Positions 14,664-22,597 of a stretch of 39,485 nucleotides of DNA are shown piece after piece. Source of the stretch: Opitutales bacterium (GTDB taxonomy: Bacteria; Verrucomicrobiota; Verrucomicrobiia; Opitutales; T3Sed10-336); contig SLTG01000024.1 in assembly GCA_007130045.1 (NCBI GenBank), forward strand, positions 1 to 39,485, read 5' to 3'. The notes under the pieces were generated by a model. The model had not been told where the DNA came from. It worked only from the letters and a program-made list of their open reading frames with translations, and made no database searches. How positions within the stretch are numbered: the first letter of the stretch is position 1; every line of letters begins with the position of its first letter. Made by a program: the position numbers and the translations under genes.

Positions 14664-16109
14664 ATGAAAATCGTCCATGCCGCGGGAGAACTGTTTCCGT
14701 ACATAAAGACCGGCGGACTTGCCGATGTCGTCGGTGCGACGACCCGCACGCTTGCCGAATACGGACACGAGGTCGCCGTCTTTCTTCCGGGGTACCGTTC
14801 GATACTCGATCACCCGGACATGGTCAATGCGAAGAGGCTTTGTTCGTTTGGGGTGGACATGGGAAGCGATATTCAGAAAGGCGAGGTATTGTCTCTGAAT
14901 ATTCGGAAGAACCTGACTCTTCACCTGGTATGCAGGGACGAGTATTTTGACCGCAGTTATCCGTACGGGCGGCCGGACAGGGATTACGACGACAATGCGG
15001 AGCGTTTCATTTTCTTTTCCAAGGCCGTGGTCGAAGTATTGATCCGGACTTCTCTGAAGCCGGATATCGTTCACTGCCACGACTGGCAGGCCGCGCTGGT
15101 TCCGATTCTGGTTCGGATCGAGGAGCGTCGCCGCGCGAGCGCAATTGCCGGGAAAACCGTATTTACGATTCACAACCTTGCGTTTCAGGGGATTTTTCCC
15201 CGCAAGGTATTCGGATTGACGAATCTTCCGGACGAACTCCTGAGCATGGATGGCCTGGAGTTCTACGGGCAGGTCAATCTCCTCAAGGGAGGGATCCTGT
15301 TTTCGGACAGTCTGACAACGGTCAGTCCGACCTATGCACGGGAGATTCTGACGCCCGAATTCGGTTGTGGAATGGATGGCGTGCTGGCTTTGCGATCCGA
15401 GGACCTGGTGAGCATTTTGAATGGGATCGACTACGAAGTCTGGAACCCGGAAACCGATCCGTACCTTCCGGCGACCTACAGTGTTTCCAACCTCAAGGGA
15501 AAGAACGCCTGCCGCCGCGCGCTGCTACTGAAATGTGGAATGGACGAAGGCTACACGGGACCCGTGTTCGGGATCATATCCCGGTTCACCCAACAAAAGG
15601 GAATCGACATATTGCTCGAAACGAAGGACTTTTTTTCGGGTGACCGGGCGCGGCTGATACTCCTCGGAAACGGGTCCACCGAGTACAGGCGGAGAAGCGT
15701 CGAGTTCGCGAAGGCGAACGACGGGGTCGTTTACCTCGGTCCCAGGCACGATGAAGCCGTAAGTCACCTGATCGAGGCCGGCAGCGATTTTTTTCTCATG
15801 CCGTCGGTCTTCGAGCCTTGCGGACTGAACCAGATGTACAGCCAGCGGTACGGAACGATACCGCTTGTGAGCCGGGTCGGCGGGTTGGCGGATACTGTCG
15901 TCGATATCGGCGAGTTTCCGGACGAAGGGACGGGAATCCAGTTTCCGCCCAGTGATCCGGAGGCGTTTCGAAAAGCACTGGAGCGGGCCGTTACACTGTT
16001 CGAGGATAAGAAAAAGATGGCCGGGGTGATCGAGCGGGCGATGAAAAAAGATTTCAGTTGGAAAACCGCCGCCCGCGCCTACGAGAAACTGTACACGGAG
16101 ATCCTTTAG
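14664..16109 (+). CDS. glgA: Glycogen synthase (ADP-glucose type, GT5)
   Basis: A 481-residue GT5 starch/glycogen synthase that transfers glucose from ADP-glucose to a growing alpha-1,4-glucan. The N-terminal ADP-glucose-binding motif KTGGLADV (16-23) and the segments VHCHDWQAALVP, IHNLAFQG, SDSLTTVSPTYAREI and SILNGIDYEVWNP are all present. The C-terminal active-site stretch MPSVFEPCGLNQMYSQRYGT contains the catalytic glutamate, and RVGGLADTV follows. Length and motifs are normal. No other glycogen gene is adjacent. A weak promoter (TTGGAC at 14627, TTTACT at 14650) would leave only one or two leader bases. Confidence 0.95.
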   Translation: MKIVHAAGELFPYIKTGGLADVVGATTRTLAEYGHEVAVFLPGYRSILDHPDMVNAKRLCSFGVDMGSDIQKGEVLSLNIRKNLTLHLVCRDEYFDRSYPYGRPDRDYDDNAERFIFFSKAVVEVLIRTSLKPDIVHCHDWQAALVPILVRIEERRRASAIAGKTVFTIHNLAFQGIFPRKVFGLTNLPDELLSMDGLEFYGQVNLLKGGILFSDSLTTVSPTYAREILTPEFGCGMDGVLALRSEDLVSILNGIDYEVWNPETDPYLPATYSVSNLKGKNACRRALLLKCGMDEGYTGPVFGIISRFTQQKGIDILLETKDFFSGDRARLILLGNGSTEYRRRSVEFAKANDGVVYLGPRHDEAVSHLIEAGSDFFLMPSVFEPCGLNQMYSQRYGTIPLVSRVGGLADTVVDIGEFPDEGTGIQFPPSDPEAFRKALERAVTLFEDKKKMAGVIERAMKKDFSWKTAARAYEKLYTEIL

Positions 16110-16135
16110 GCCGGGGAGGGCGCCTCCGGGCTTTA
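16110..16135 (+). terminator. Terminator after glgA
   Basis: Right after the glgA stop, GCCGGGGAGG and CCTCCGGGC pair around a GCG loop (GGAGG/CCTCC core, one small internal loop, GCC/GGC base), followed by CTTTAT. It is a GC-rich hairpin with a short T-run, typical of factor-independent termination. Confidence 0.5.
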
Positions 16136-16137
16136 TC

Positions 16138-16166
16138 TTGACTTTTTGACCTTAGATACATAAAAT
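16138..16166 (+). promoter_or_regulatory. cysH promoter
   Basis: TTGACT (16138-16143) and TAAAAT (16161-16166), each five of six consensus bases, are separated by exactly 17 bases. The predicted start near 16173 leaves a leader of about 33 bases before the cysH ATG. This is the best sigma70-like promoter in the window. Confidence 0.6.
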
Positions 16167-16205
16167 TGAATTGACGGCGGGCGTTTTCGTTTTAAGAGTA
16201 GAGAC

Positions 16206-16925
16206 ATGTTCGCGCAGACGGAGGAATTGACGGATTTGAACCGGGAGCTGGAATCCCGGGGCGCCGCCGAACGTGTACAATGGGCTTTCCGTCGGTACGG
16301 GTCCCGATTGGTTTTGAGCACAAGTTTCGGAATCCAGTCCGCGGTAATGCTGCACCTGGTGACCCGGATTATTCCGGACATCCCGGTGATTTTCGTGGAT
16401 ACGGGGTACCTGTTTCCCGAGACCTATCGTTTTGCGGAAAGTCTTCGGGAGCGATTGAATCTGAACCTGAAGAAATACCATCCTTTGCAGAGCGCCGCCG
16501 AACAGGAAGCCCTTTACGGGCGTCTGTGGGAGCAGGGCGTGGACGGCCTCGAACGGTATAATTTCATCAACAAGGTGGAGCCGATGAATCGCGCGCTCAC
16601 GGAACTCGGCGCCGAGGCCTGGCTTGCCGGACTACGCCGCTCCCAATCCAGCACCCGCGCGCACCTGAAGGTTCTTCAGGTTCAGAACAAGCTCCAGAAG
16701 ATCCATCCGATCATCGACTGGAGCGATCGCGACACTTACCAGTATCTGAAGAAAAACGGATTGCCCCAGCACCCCCTTTGGGAGAAGAGTTACGTTTCGG
16801 TCGGTGACTGGCATTCGAGCGCTCCCCTGACGGCAGGCTCCAAGCCCGAAGAGACCCGCTTCAGCGGTATTAAACGCGAGTGCGGTCTGCACGAGCTGTC
16901 CGGCCAGATCGATTTCCAGATCTGA
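16206..16925 (+). CDS. cysH: Phosphoadenylyl-sulfate (PAPS) reductase
   Basis: A 239-residue enzyme that reduces PAPS to sulfite with thioredoxin in assimilatory sulfate reduction. The PP-loop [14 protein letters not shown] (~39-52) binds the nucleotide. [25 protein letters not shown] and [14 protein letters not shown] are family signatures. The single catalytic cysteine lies in RECGLHE near the C-terminus. The paired cysteines that hold the iron-sulfur cluster of APS reductases are absent, so PAPS is the likely substrate. The gene appears to have its own promoter and no other sulfate-assimilation gene beside it. Confidence 0.9.
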   Translation: MFAQTEELTDLNRELESRGAAERVQWAFRRYGSRLVLSTSFGIQSAVMLHLVTRIIPDIPVIFVDTGYLFPETYRFAESLRERLNLNLKKYHPLQSAAEQEALYGRLWEQGVDGLERYNFINKVEPMNRALTELGAEAWLAGLRRSQSSTRAHLKVLQVQNKLQKIHPIIDWSDRDTYQYLKKNGLPQHPLWEKSYVSVGDWHSSAPLTAGSKPEETRFSGIKRECGLHELSGQIDFQI

Positions 16926-16964
16926 ACGCCAACCCGGCGTTCCATTCAGCCCATTCCCGATCGG

Positions 16965-18323
16965 TCAGACGTCGTAGGTCGTTCCCGGCACAGGATCGAC
17001 CAACTTGATCTTTGGAGCGACTTTTTCGATCGTTTCACGAAACCATTCCCGGGCGGGCGGATCGCCGTGGGTAAGGACAATGGCGCGGGGTTCCGCCGCC
17101 ATGGCGAATTCGATCAGTTCGTCCCGGTCGGCGTGTCCGCTCAGTTCAAATCGTTCAATCCTCGCATTCATCGGGGAAACAAAATCGAGGGCGTCAAAGG
17201 CGAATTGTTCGGCTTCCGGGGATTCGAGCATTTTGCCCCCCGGCGTGTCCGGATCGCAGTAGCCCACGTAACAGATCGAATTCCGCTCGCTGCCCAGCAG
17301 GCAGGACGCAACCTGGTAGGAGGGGGTTTTTTCGACGAGCATCCCGCTGCTGACGACGTAGATCGCGTTCTCCTTGAGATCCCGTCCCGGTTTCAGTTTG
17401 CGTGGGAGGGGCTTTATCTTAAGTTCCTGAAGCAGTTTTCGCCGGAATTTCACGAGTCCGCTCCGTTTGGAGATCTGGTCGAAATAATCGGCCAGATCCA
17501 TTCCCAGTCCGGAGCAGAAAATGGGCGACTCGACAAGCCCTCCCTCATTCCGTGCGTCACGCAGGATGGTGAGGATTTCCTGCATTCGACCCAGCGCAAA
17601 TACGGGGATCAGGCACGAACCGCCGCCCTGCAGGGTTTGGTTGACGGTATCGAGCAGACGCCGAACCTCGCTTTCCCGCGTTGCTTCGGGAGAGCGCTCG
17701 GTGTCTCCTCGCGTTGTTTCGAGAACGATCGTGTCGAAATGGTGCGGGGGGAAATGAGCGCCTTTCAGAATCCGCTGGGGTTCAAAAAGGACGTCGCCGG
17801 AGAAAAAGATCCGGCGTTTGTTGTGAGTGAGCTGCAGGCCGGCCGCGCCGACGATGTGGCCCGCCGAAAAAATGGTGATCTCAAGCGTTTCGCCGTCTTT
17901 CTTGAGCATCTCCGGCCGGTCGAACTTGAGAGCGCGAAACTGGCTGCCCAGACGATCGATTTCCTCGTGTGAGAAGAGTGGATACTCGGGGATCGAATGC
18001 TCTTCCCGCTGCCTTTTCATCACGTTACAGGAATTGTGGAGCATGCGCTCCGCGAGCACCTGGCTCGGCATACTCATCAACACCTCCGTATCGGGACGAT
18101 CCCTCATCACTACGGGCAGCGCCCCCAGGTGGTCGAGATGGCAGTGGCTGAGAACGACAAAGTCCAGACGCACGTCCTTGATACGCGAAAAGTCGGGAAG
18201 CGCTCCGAACCCGACCTTCTTCGGATGAAGACCGGCGTCCACGAGGAACTTGAAGGAGCCCAGTTCGCAATAAAGGGAATTGGCGCCAATCCCGCCCTCC
18301 CGGTTCAAGTCTGTAAGTTTCAT
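16965..18323 (-). CDS. Beta-CASP metallo-beta-lactamase ribonuclease (CPSF-like)
   Basis: A 452-residue protein of the metallo-beta-lactamase/beta-CASP family related to CPSF/Ysh1-type RNA nucleases. The zinc-binding HCHLDHLGALP motif (~60-70) is followed by SAGHIVGAAGLQL and FSGDV, then the beta-CASP cap (LIPVFALGRMQEIL, SSGMLVEKTP). FELSGHADRDELIEF and IVLTHGDPPARE complete the catalytic site at the C-terminus. These enzymes usually act on RNA, as endo- or 5' exonucleases. No KH domain is present, unlike archaeal CPSF. It lies 141 bases downstream of thiS on the same strand, and that gap contains no gene. Confidence 0.85.
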   Translation of the reverse strand: MKLTDLNREGGIGANSLYCELGSFKFLVDAGLHPKKVGFGALPDFSRIKDVRLDFVVLSHCHLDHLGALPVVMRDRPDTEVLMSMPSQVLAERMLHNSCNVMKRQREEHSIPEYPLFSHEEIDRLGSQFRALKFDRPEMLKKDGETLEITIFSAGHIVGAAGLQLTHNKRRIFFSGDVLFEPQRILKGAHFPPHHFDTIVLETTRGDTERSPEATRESEVRRLLDTVNQTLQGGGSCLIPVFALGRMQEILTILRDARNEGGLVESPIFCSGLGMDLADYFDQISKRSGLVKFRRKLLQELKIKPLPRKLKPGRDLKENAIYVVSSGMLVEKTPSYQVASCLLGSERNSICYVGYCDPDTPGGKMLESPEAEQFAFDALDFVSPMNARIERFELSGHADRDELIEFAMAAEPRAIVLTHGDPPAREWFRETIEKVAPKIKLVDPVPGTTYDV

Positions 18324-18464
18324 TTATCCGTATCCCAAGGCTGCTCAAGCAAAGACACAAGCCGATTTACCTGCGATTCGCTTCCGTCGTTCGAGTCCGG
18401 GTCGATCCGGCGGCCGGTACGGGCGGCGGCGCGCGCCTCATATTGAAATCCGCGCGGAATGCCG

Positions 18465-18683
18465 CTATCCGCCCGCCGTGATCCGCACGATCTCCAGTTG
18501 GTCGCCGTCGTCGAGGACGGCGGTGCGGGTCTCGGACGGGGTGAGCGCTTCACGGTTCCTCTCGACCACCACCATTCCAGGCTCGAATCCCAACTCCTCC
18601 AGGAAATCGCTCAACCCGCGGCCGGCGGGAACGGTGAAACTCGTTCCGTTCGCGGTAATCCGTATGCTCGTTTCGGTTTTCAT
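18465..18683 (-). CDS. thiS: Sulfur carrier protein ThiS
   Basis: A 72-residue ubiquitin-fold protein ending in RITAGG, the C-terminal Gly-Gly that is adenylated and converted to thiocarboxylate to carry sulfur for thiamine-thiazole synthesis. The hydrophobic pattern (GRGLSDFLEELGF, MVVVERNREAL, DGDQLEIVRI) matches ThiS/MoaD folds. The ATG at 18683 lies 23 bases after the thiH stop, so thiH and thiS form an operon. ThiG and ThiF, which usually accompany them, are not in this window. The size is slightly above the usual ~66 residues. Confidence 0.9.
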   Translation of the reverse strand: MKTETSIRITANGTSFTVPAGRGLSDFLEELGFEPGMVVVERNREALTPSETRTAVLDDGDQLEIVRITAGG

Positions 18684-18706
18684 CACTCTTGATTCCCTTT
18701 CAAATC

Positions 18707-19867
18707 CTACCGCGCGAATGCGGAGGAGACAAGCGATTGGTCGAAATCCTTCCACACCGGTTCGTACCCGCGGGCACGAATGATTCCGGCGAATTCGGCC
18801 GGCGTGCGTTCGTCTGAGATGTGGAACTGCTCGCCTTCCTGTTCGCGGGTCCGTCTCCATTCGTTCTGATTGAAACTGCTGTAACCGCCCGGTTCCGTGC
18901 TGGAGCCGGCGGACATCGAAGTGACGCCGAGAGTGATCAATCCGTCGCGCAGGTGCGGCGGTTCGCGGGTCGAAAGCACGATTCCGGCGTGAGGAAGGAA
19001 CATGCGGAGCGCGCAAAGGGCCTGCACGAATTCCCTGTCGCTCATCGAAAAACGGGGCTTGAACTCGCCCGGTGCGGGGCGGAGCCGCGGCAGACTGATG
19101 TTGATCTGTGCCTGCCAGCATTGGCGCGTCAGGTACTGGGCGTGCGCGGCCAGCGCGATAACTTCCCAGCGCCAGTCGTACAGCCCCAGCAAAGCGCCGA
19201 TGCCGAGGCGCCGGAAACGGGCGTGGTAGGCGCGCTCCGGCGTTTCCATTCGCCAGTGGAAACGGTTCTTCGGCCCCGCCGGATGCATTTCCTTGTACGT
19301 CTCACGGTGATAGGTCTCCTGGTAAACGACCAGGCCTTCACAGCCCGCTTCAACCAAAGGAACGTATCCGTCCGCTTCCAGGGGGCCGAGCTCCAGCGCC
19401 ACGCTCGGCATGATCGGGAGCACCCGCCGGACCGCTTCTTCAACGTATCCGTTGGAGACGTATTTGGGGTGTTCGCCGGCGACGAGCAGAATCGATCGAA
19501 ATCCCTGGCGGGCGAGCGCTTCGCTCTCTTGCGCCACCCGTTCAACCGGAATCGTTATCCGGGGAATATCAACATGGCGCGAAAACCCGCAATACTTGCA
19601 GATGTTCACGCATTCGTTTGAAAGATAAAGTGGAGCGAACAGCCGGATCGTCTTGCCGAAATGTTTCTGCGTGATCCGCTGGGAATGCCGCGAGGTCTCC
19701 TCGACGTGCCCGGTCGCTTTCGGCGAGACCAGCGCCGCAAACTCGGCCAGCGTTTCGGCCCGGCCGCGACGGAGGATAGGGAGGAGCGTCCGTTCGGTCG
19801 TGTCGAGCGACTGCTGCCGTAGCGCGTCGAGCGGAAGATTCGAAAATATTTCAGTAAAACCTGTCAT
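18707..19867 (-). CDS. thiH: 2-iminoacetate synthase ThiH (radical SAM)
   Basis: A 386-residue radical-SAM enzyme that cleaves tyrosine to dehydroglycine (2-iminoacetate) and p-cresol for the thiazole of thiamine. The iron-sulfur cluster motif is the CxxxCxxC of ECVNICKYCGFSR (Cys86, 90 and 93). Further family segments are LVAGEHPKYVSNGYVEEAV, VYQETYHRETY, INISLPRLRPAPGEF and STEPGGYSSFNQNEW. I place the start at ATG 19867 (MTGFTEIFSN), which has GGAG about 8 bases upstream. The frame is open for 53 codons more, but without family similarity. It is followed by thiS. No TPP-riboswitch pattern was seen in the 136 bases upstream. Confidence 0.92.
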   Translation of the reverse strand: MTGFTEIFSNLPLDALRQQSLDTTERTLLPILRRGRAETLAEFAALVSPKATGHVEETSRHSQRITQKHFGKTIRLFAPLYLSNECVNICKYCGFSRHVDIPRITIPVERVAQESEALARQGFRSILLVAGEHPKYVSNGYVEEAVRRVLPIMPSVALELGPLEADGYVPLVEAGCEGLVVYQETYHRETYKEMHPAGPKNRFHWRMETPERAYHARFRRLGIGALLGLYDWRWEVIALAAHAQYLTRQCWQAQINISLPRLRPAPGEFKPRFSMSDREFVQALCALRMFLPHAGIVLSTREPPHLRDGLITLGVTSMSAGSSTEPGGYSSFNQNEWRRTREQEGEQFHISDERTPAEFAGIIRARGYEPVWKDFDQSLVSSAFAR

Positions 19868-20003
19868 CGCATCCACTCCAATCAAAACATTCGGAGCGGG
19901 AGTGTCAAACGGACTGCGACCAACCGCCTGTCGACGGTTTGTTGTCCCGGTGGTACCCGATTTCCCGGTTGAAAATCCCGCAAGACGCCCGTAGGTTTCA
20001 ATT

Positions 20004-21032
20004 ATGAAAGCGGAACGATTGCCCATTCCGGCGCATTACGACCCCGAGCGGGCGGGAGAAATCCGGAAGGCGCCGTACGCCGAACGGATTGCCGAAGCCG
20101 AGGCGTGGGCCGCCGAGCACGCGATTCCTCCGGCCGCGGATGACGCCGTCACCGTCTCCCTCGTTGTCGTCGACATGCAGTACACCTTCTGCCATCCGGA
20201 CTTCGAGATGTACGTTGCGGGTTCCTCCGGGACCGGCGCGGTCGACGATGTGCGAAAACTGTGCGAGTTTATTTATCGCAATCTACATCGAATTACACGC
20301 ATCTGCCCCACGATGGACACCCACGGCCCGATGCAGGTCTTTCATTCGCTGTTTTGGGTGGATGAGCAGGGGCGGCATCCGGATGCTTTGACGACGATCA
20401 CGGCGGAAGATGTCGAGAGCGGAAGGTGGAAATTCAACGAAGCGCTTGGACCGGCGCTCGGGATCACCGCGGACCAGGGCCGCCGCAACGTCGAGCACTA
20501 CGTGAGAACGTTGAAAAAGAACGAAAAGTACGACCTCACAATTTGGCCCTATCACGCGATTCTGGGAGGAATCGACCACGCCCTGGTTGCCGCCCTGCAG
20601 GAGGCGGTCCTCTTTCATTCGGTCGTGCGGCGTTCCCGTCCCGATTACCAGGTCAAGGGCGGCAATCCGTTCACAGAGCATTACTCCGTGGTCGGGCCGG
20701 AAGTCGAGACCGACGCAGACGGCGCCCGGCTTGCAGGCGAAAACCGGGGGCTGACCGACACGATATTGGAGTCCGACCGGGTGATCATCGCCGGGGAAGC
20801 GAAGAGCCATTGTGTGGCCTGGACCATCGACGACCTTCTGAAAAAGATTCGTGATCGCGACGAATCCCTGGTTCGAAAAGTGTTTTTGCTCGAAGACTGC
20901 ACCTCGCCGGTCGTGATCCCGGGCATCGCCGATTTCACGCGGGAAGCCGACCGCGCCTTCGAGCGTTTTCGGGAGGCCGGGATGCACCTCGTCCGCTCGA
21001 CCGACCCAATCGGGGAGTGGCCGGAGCCGTGA
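20004..21032 (+). CDS. Nicotinamidase-like cysteine hydrolase (isochorismatase fold), long form
   Basis: This 342-residue protein has the cysteine-hydrolase core of nicotinamidases. The catalytic triad is Asp57 in VVVDMQYTF, Lys218 in VKGGNPFTEHYS and Cys270 in AKSHCVAWT. Metal-ligand residues sit in MDTHG (Asp105, His107), and WPYH (181-184) matches the WPDH signature. The KGGNP and WPYH motifs favour nicotinamide over isochorismate. It is about 130 residues longer than E. coli-type PncA, with a ~45-residue N-terminal extension and a long insertion between 120 and 180. It converges on pncB (next gene, opposite strand), so the two could convert nicotinamide to nicotinate and then to the mononucleotide. 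The substrate is inferred, not proven. Confidence 0.78.
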   Translation: MKAERLPIPAHYDPERAGEIRKAPYAERIAEAEAWAAEHAIPPAADDAVTVSLVVVDMQYTFCHPDFEMYVAGSSGTGAVDDVRKLCEFIYRNLHRITRICPTMDTHGPMQVFHSLFWVDEQGRHPDALTTITAEDVESGRWKFNEALGPALGITADQGRRNVEHYVRTLKKNEKYDLTIWPYHAILGGIDHALVAALQEAVLFHSVVRRSRPDYQVKGGNPFTEHYSVVGPEVETDADGARLAGENRGLTDTILESDRVIIAGEAKSHCVAWTIDDLLKKIRDRDESLVRKVFLLEDCTSPVVIPGIADFTREADRAFERFREAGMHLVRSTDPIGEWPEP

Positions 21033-21176
21033 AGGGGAGCGTTGCCGGAGTTACAGTGTGCCGGATGAGCGGAGGACATGACGAGGCAAGCCGGAGAACG
21101 GGCGATATACCGGAGCCAGGAAACAGGGAAAAGTTGCCCGGATACACGCTTACAAAGTCCCCGGAGGCGGCCGATT

Positions 21177-22538
21177 TCAGGAATCCGGATTTCGGAAACG
21201 GGCGGCGATTTCGTCGCGGTCGCGGCGGAGTTTTGGGCTGACCTCGACCGGATAGCCGGGCTCGGCGGGAGCGAGGTGTCGAAGGGTTTCAGGGAGCGCC
21301 GCAATTTGTTCCCGTGCATGGCGACGGGAATCTTCCAGTGAAACGTTTCCTTCATCCAGTCGCTTTCCGCCCCCCATAACGGTTTGGAGGAGGGGGATTC
21401 CCTCATGCGTTTCGTGGGCGTACGCCAGGACGTCGCCCGCCGCGGCGCCGTTGGAAAAGCGCCGGAAAACCTGTTTTCTCCCCGGAAGGATGTCTTTCTC
21501 GCTGGACAGCTTGATTCGTCCCTTGCCGTCGTATTCGACCAGCTTATACACGGTGTCGAGGTAGGGGAAGTCGCTCGAAACTCCCATGCCCGTGCCGACG
21601 CCGTAGCCGTTGACCGGCGCGCCCGCTTTCCGCAGGCGGGCTATCGCATATTCATCGAGGCTGCTGCTCGCAAAGATTCCGACATCCTGAAGGCCGGCCT
21701 CGTCGAGCAGGCGCCGGCTTTCCCTCGCCAGGGTTGCCAGGTCGCCGGAATCGAGGCGGATCGCCCGGACCCGGAAATCCCCGCCGAGACGCCGGGCAAG
21801 ATCGATGACCCCGCGAACGCCCTCCAGCGTGTCATAGGTATCGACGAGCAACACGGTTTCCGGGTAGATCCGCGCGAATTGCCGGAAGGCTTCGGCTTCG
21901 TTTTCGTGCGCCTGAATGTAGCTGTGAGCCATGGTGCCCCTGACGGGGATCCCATAGGTTTTTCCGGCGAGAAGGTTGGAGGTGGCGTCGACGCCGGCAA
22001 GGTGGAATGCGCGGGCGCCCTTCAATCCCGCGTCGACTCCGTGCATGCGGCGCAGTCCGAAATCGACGACCGCGGCGTCGCCCGCGGCGTGGACGACCCG
22101 GGCGGCCTTGGACGCGGCGAGGGTTTGAAAGGTGATCTGGTTGAGGAGGTACGTTTCCACGACCTGCGCTTCGGCGATGGGCGCTTCGACTTCCAGGATA
22201 GGTTCGTTGGGAAAAACCGCGGTCCCCTCGGGAACCGCCCGGACGGTTCCGGTAAAGCGGAACGTCTTGAGGTGCTCGAGATCGTGTCCGCGAAAGGGGG
22301 GCAGACCCGACAGGTAGGCGATGTCATCGTCGTTAAACGTCAGGCTTTCGAGGAATCCGAGCGCGGAATCGAGACCGGCGGCAATGAGAAAATTCCGGTT
22401 CTCGGGCAGCTTCCGCACAAAAAGGTCGAACACGGCCGTCCCCTCCATTCCCTCGCGGCGATACGCGTGCAGCATCGTGATCTCGTAAAGATCGGTCAGG
22501 AGCGCGCGATCCTCGTGTTGAACCATTTGTTTACTCAT
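21177..22538 (-). CDS. pncB: Nicotinate phosphoribosyltransferase
   Basis: A 453-residue enzyme that makes nicotinate mononucleotide from nicotinate and PRPP for NAD salvage. Family segments are LLTDLYEITMLHAYRREG near the N-terminus, AVFDLFVRKLPENRNFLIAAG, VDFGLRRMHG, GIPVRGTMAHSYIQAHENE (phosphorylation and substrate region), LVDTYDTLEGV, IRLDSGDLATLARESRRLLD and VNGYGVGTGMG (phosphate-binding loop). Length and order match the bacterial pncB family. A good minus-strand promoter lies immediately upstream and overlaps a 22-base inverted repeat; the predicted leader is only about 6 bases. Confidence 0.93.
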   Translation of the reverse strand: MSKQMVQHEDRALLTDLYEITMLHAYRREGMEGTAVFDLFVRKLPENRNFLIAAGLDSALGFLESLTFNDDDIAYLSGLPPFRGHDLEHLKTFRFTGTVRAVPEGTAVFPNEPILEVEAPIAEAQVVETYLLNQITFQTLAASKAARVVHAAGDAAVVDFGLRRMHGVDAGLKGARAFHLAGVDATSNLLAGKTYGIPVRGTMAHSYIQAHENEAEAFRQFARIYPETVLLVDTYDTLEGVRGVIDLARRLGGDFRVRAIRLDSGDLATLARESRRLLDEAGLQDVGIFASSSLDEYAIARLRKAGAPVNGYGVGTGMGVSSDFPYLDTVYKLVEYDGKGRIKLSSEKDILPGRKQVFRRFSNGAAAGDVLAYAHETHEGIPLLQTVMGGGKRLDEGNVSLEDSRRHAREQIAALPETLRHLAPAEPGYPVEVSPKLRRDRDEIAARFRNPDS

Positions 22539-22579
22539 TGCTTTTCAACGAAGATAATGAAATATCTTCGGCCTGACAA
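22530..22579. promoter_or_regulatory. Overlapping divergent pncB/waaP promoters in an inverted repeat
   Basis: For pncB (minus): TTGTCA at 22579-22574, 17 bases, TATCTT at 22556-22551. For the waaP-like gene (plus): TTTACT at 22530-22535, 17 bases, GATAAT at 22553-22558. Both -10 boxes fall in or against the left arm of an exact inverted repeat, CGAAGATA (22549-22556), ATGAAA, TATCTTCG (22563-22570). A regulator bound there would cover both promoters. Confidence 0.5.
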
Positions 22580-22597
22580 GCGGCGGGAGGTTTGGGA

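Noticed and set aside
16206-16925. APS reductase rather than PAPS reductase
   Set aside because: The extra cysteine pairs that bind the 4Fe-4S cluster in APS reductases are missing; only the ECGLH cysteine remains.
19881-19908. Consensus TTGACA with TTTGAT as a thiH promoter
   Set aside because: The predicted start (near 19874) would fall after the GGAG Shine-Dalgarno used by thiH, so the mRNA would lack its ribosome site; kept only as a weak possibility.
19868-20003. TPP riboswitch upstream of thiH
   Set aside because: The characteristic CTGAGA and conserved second-stem sequences were not found in the 136-base gap.
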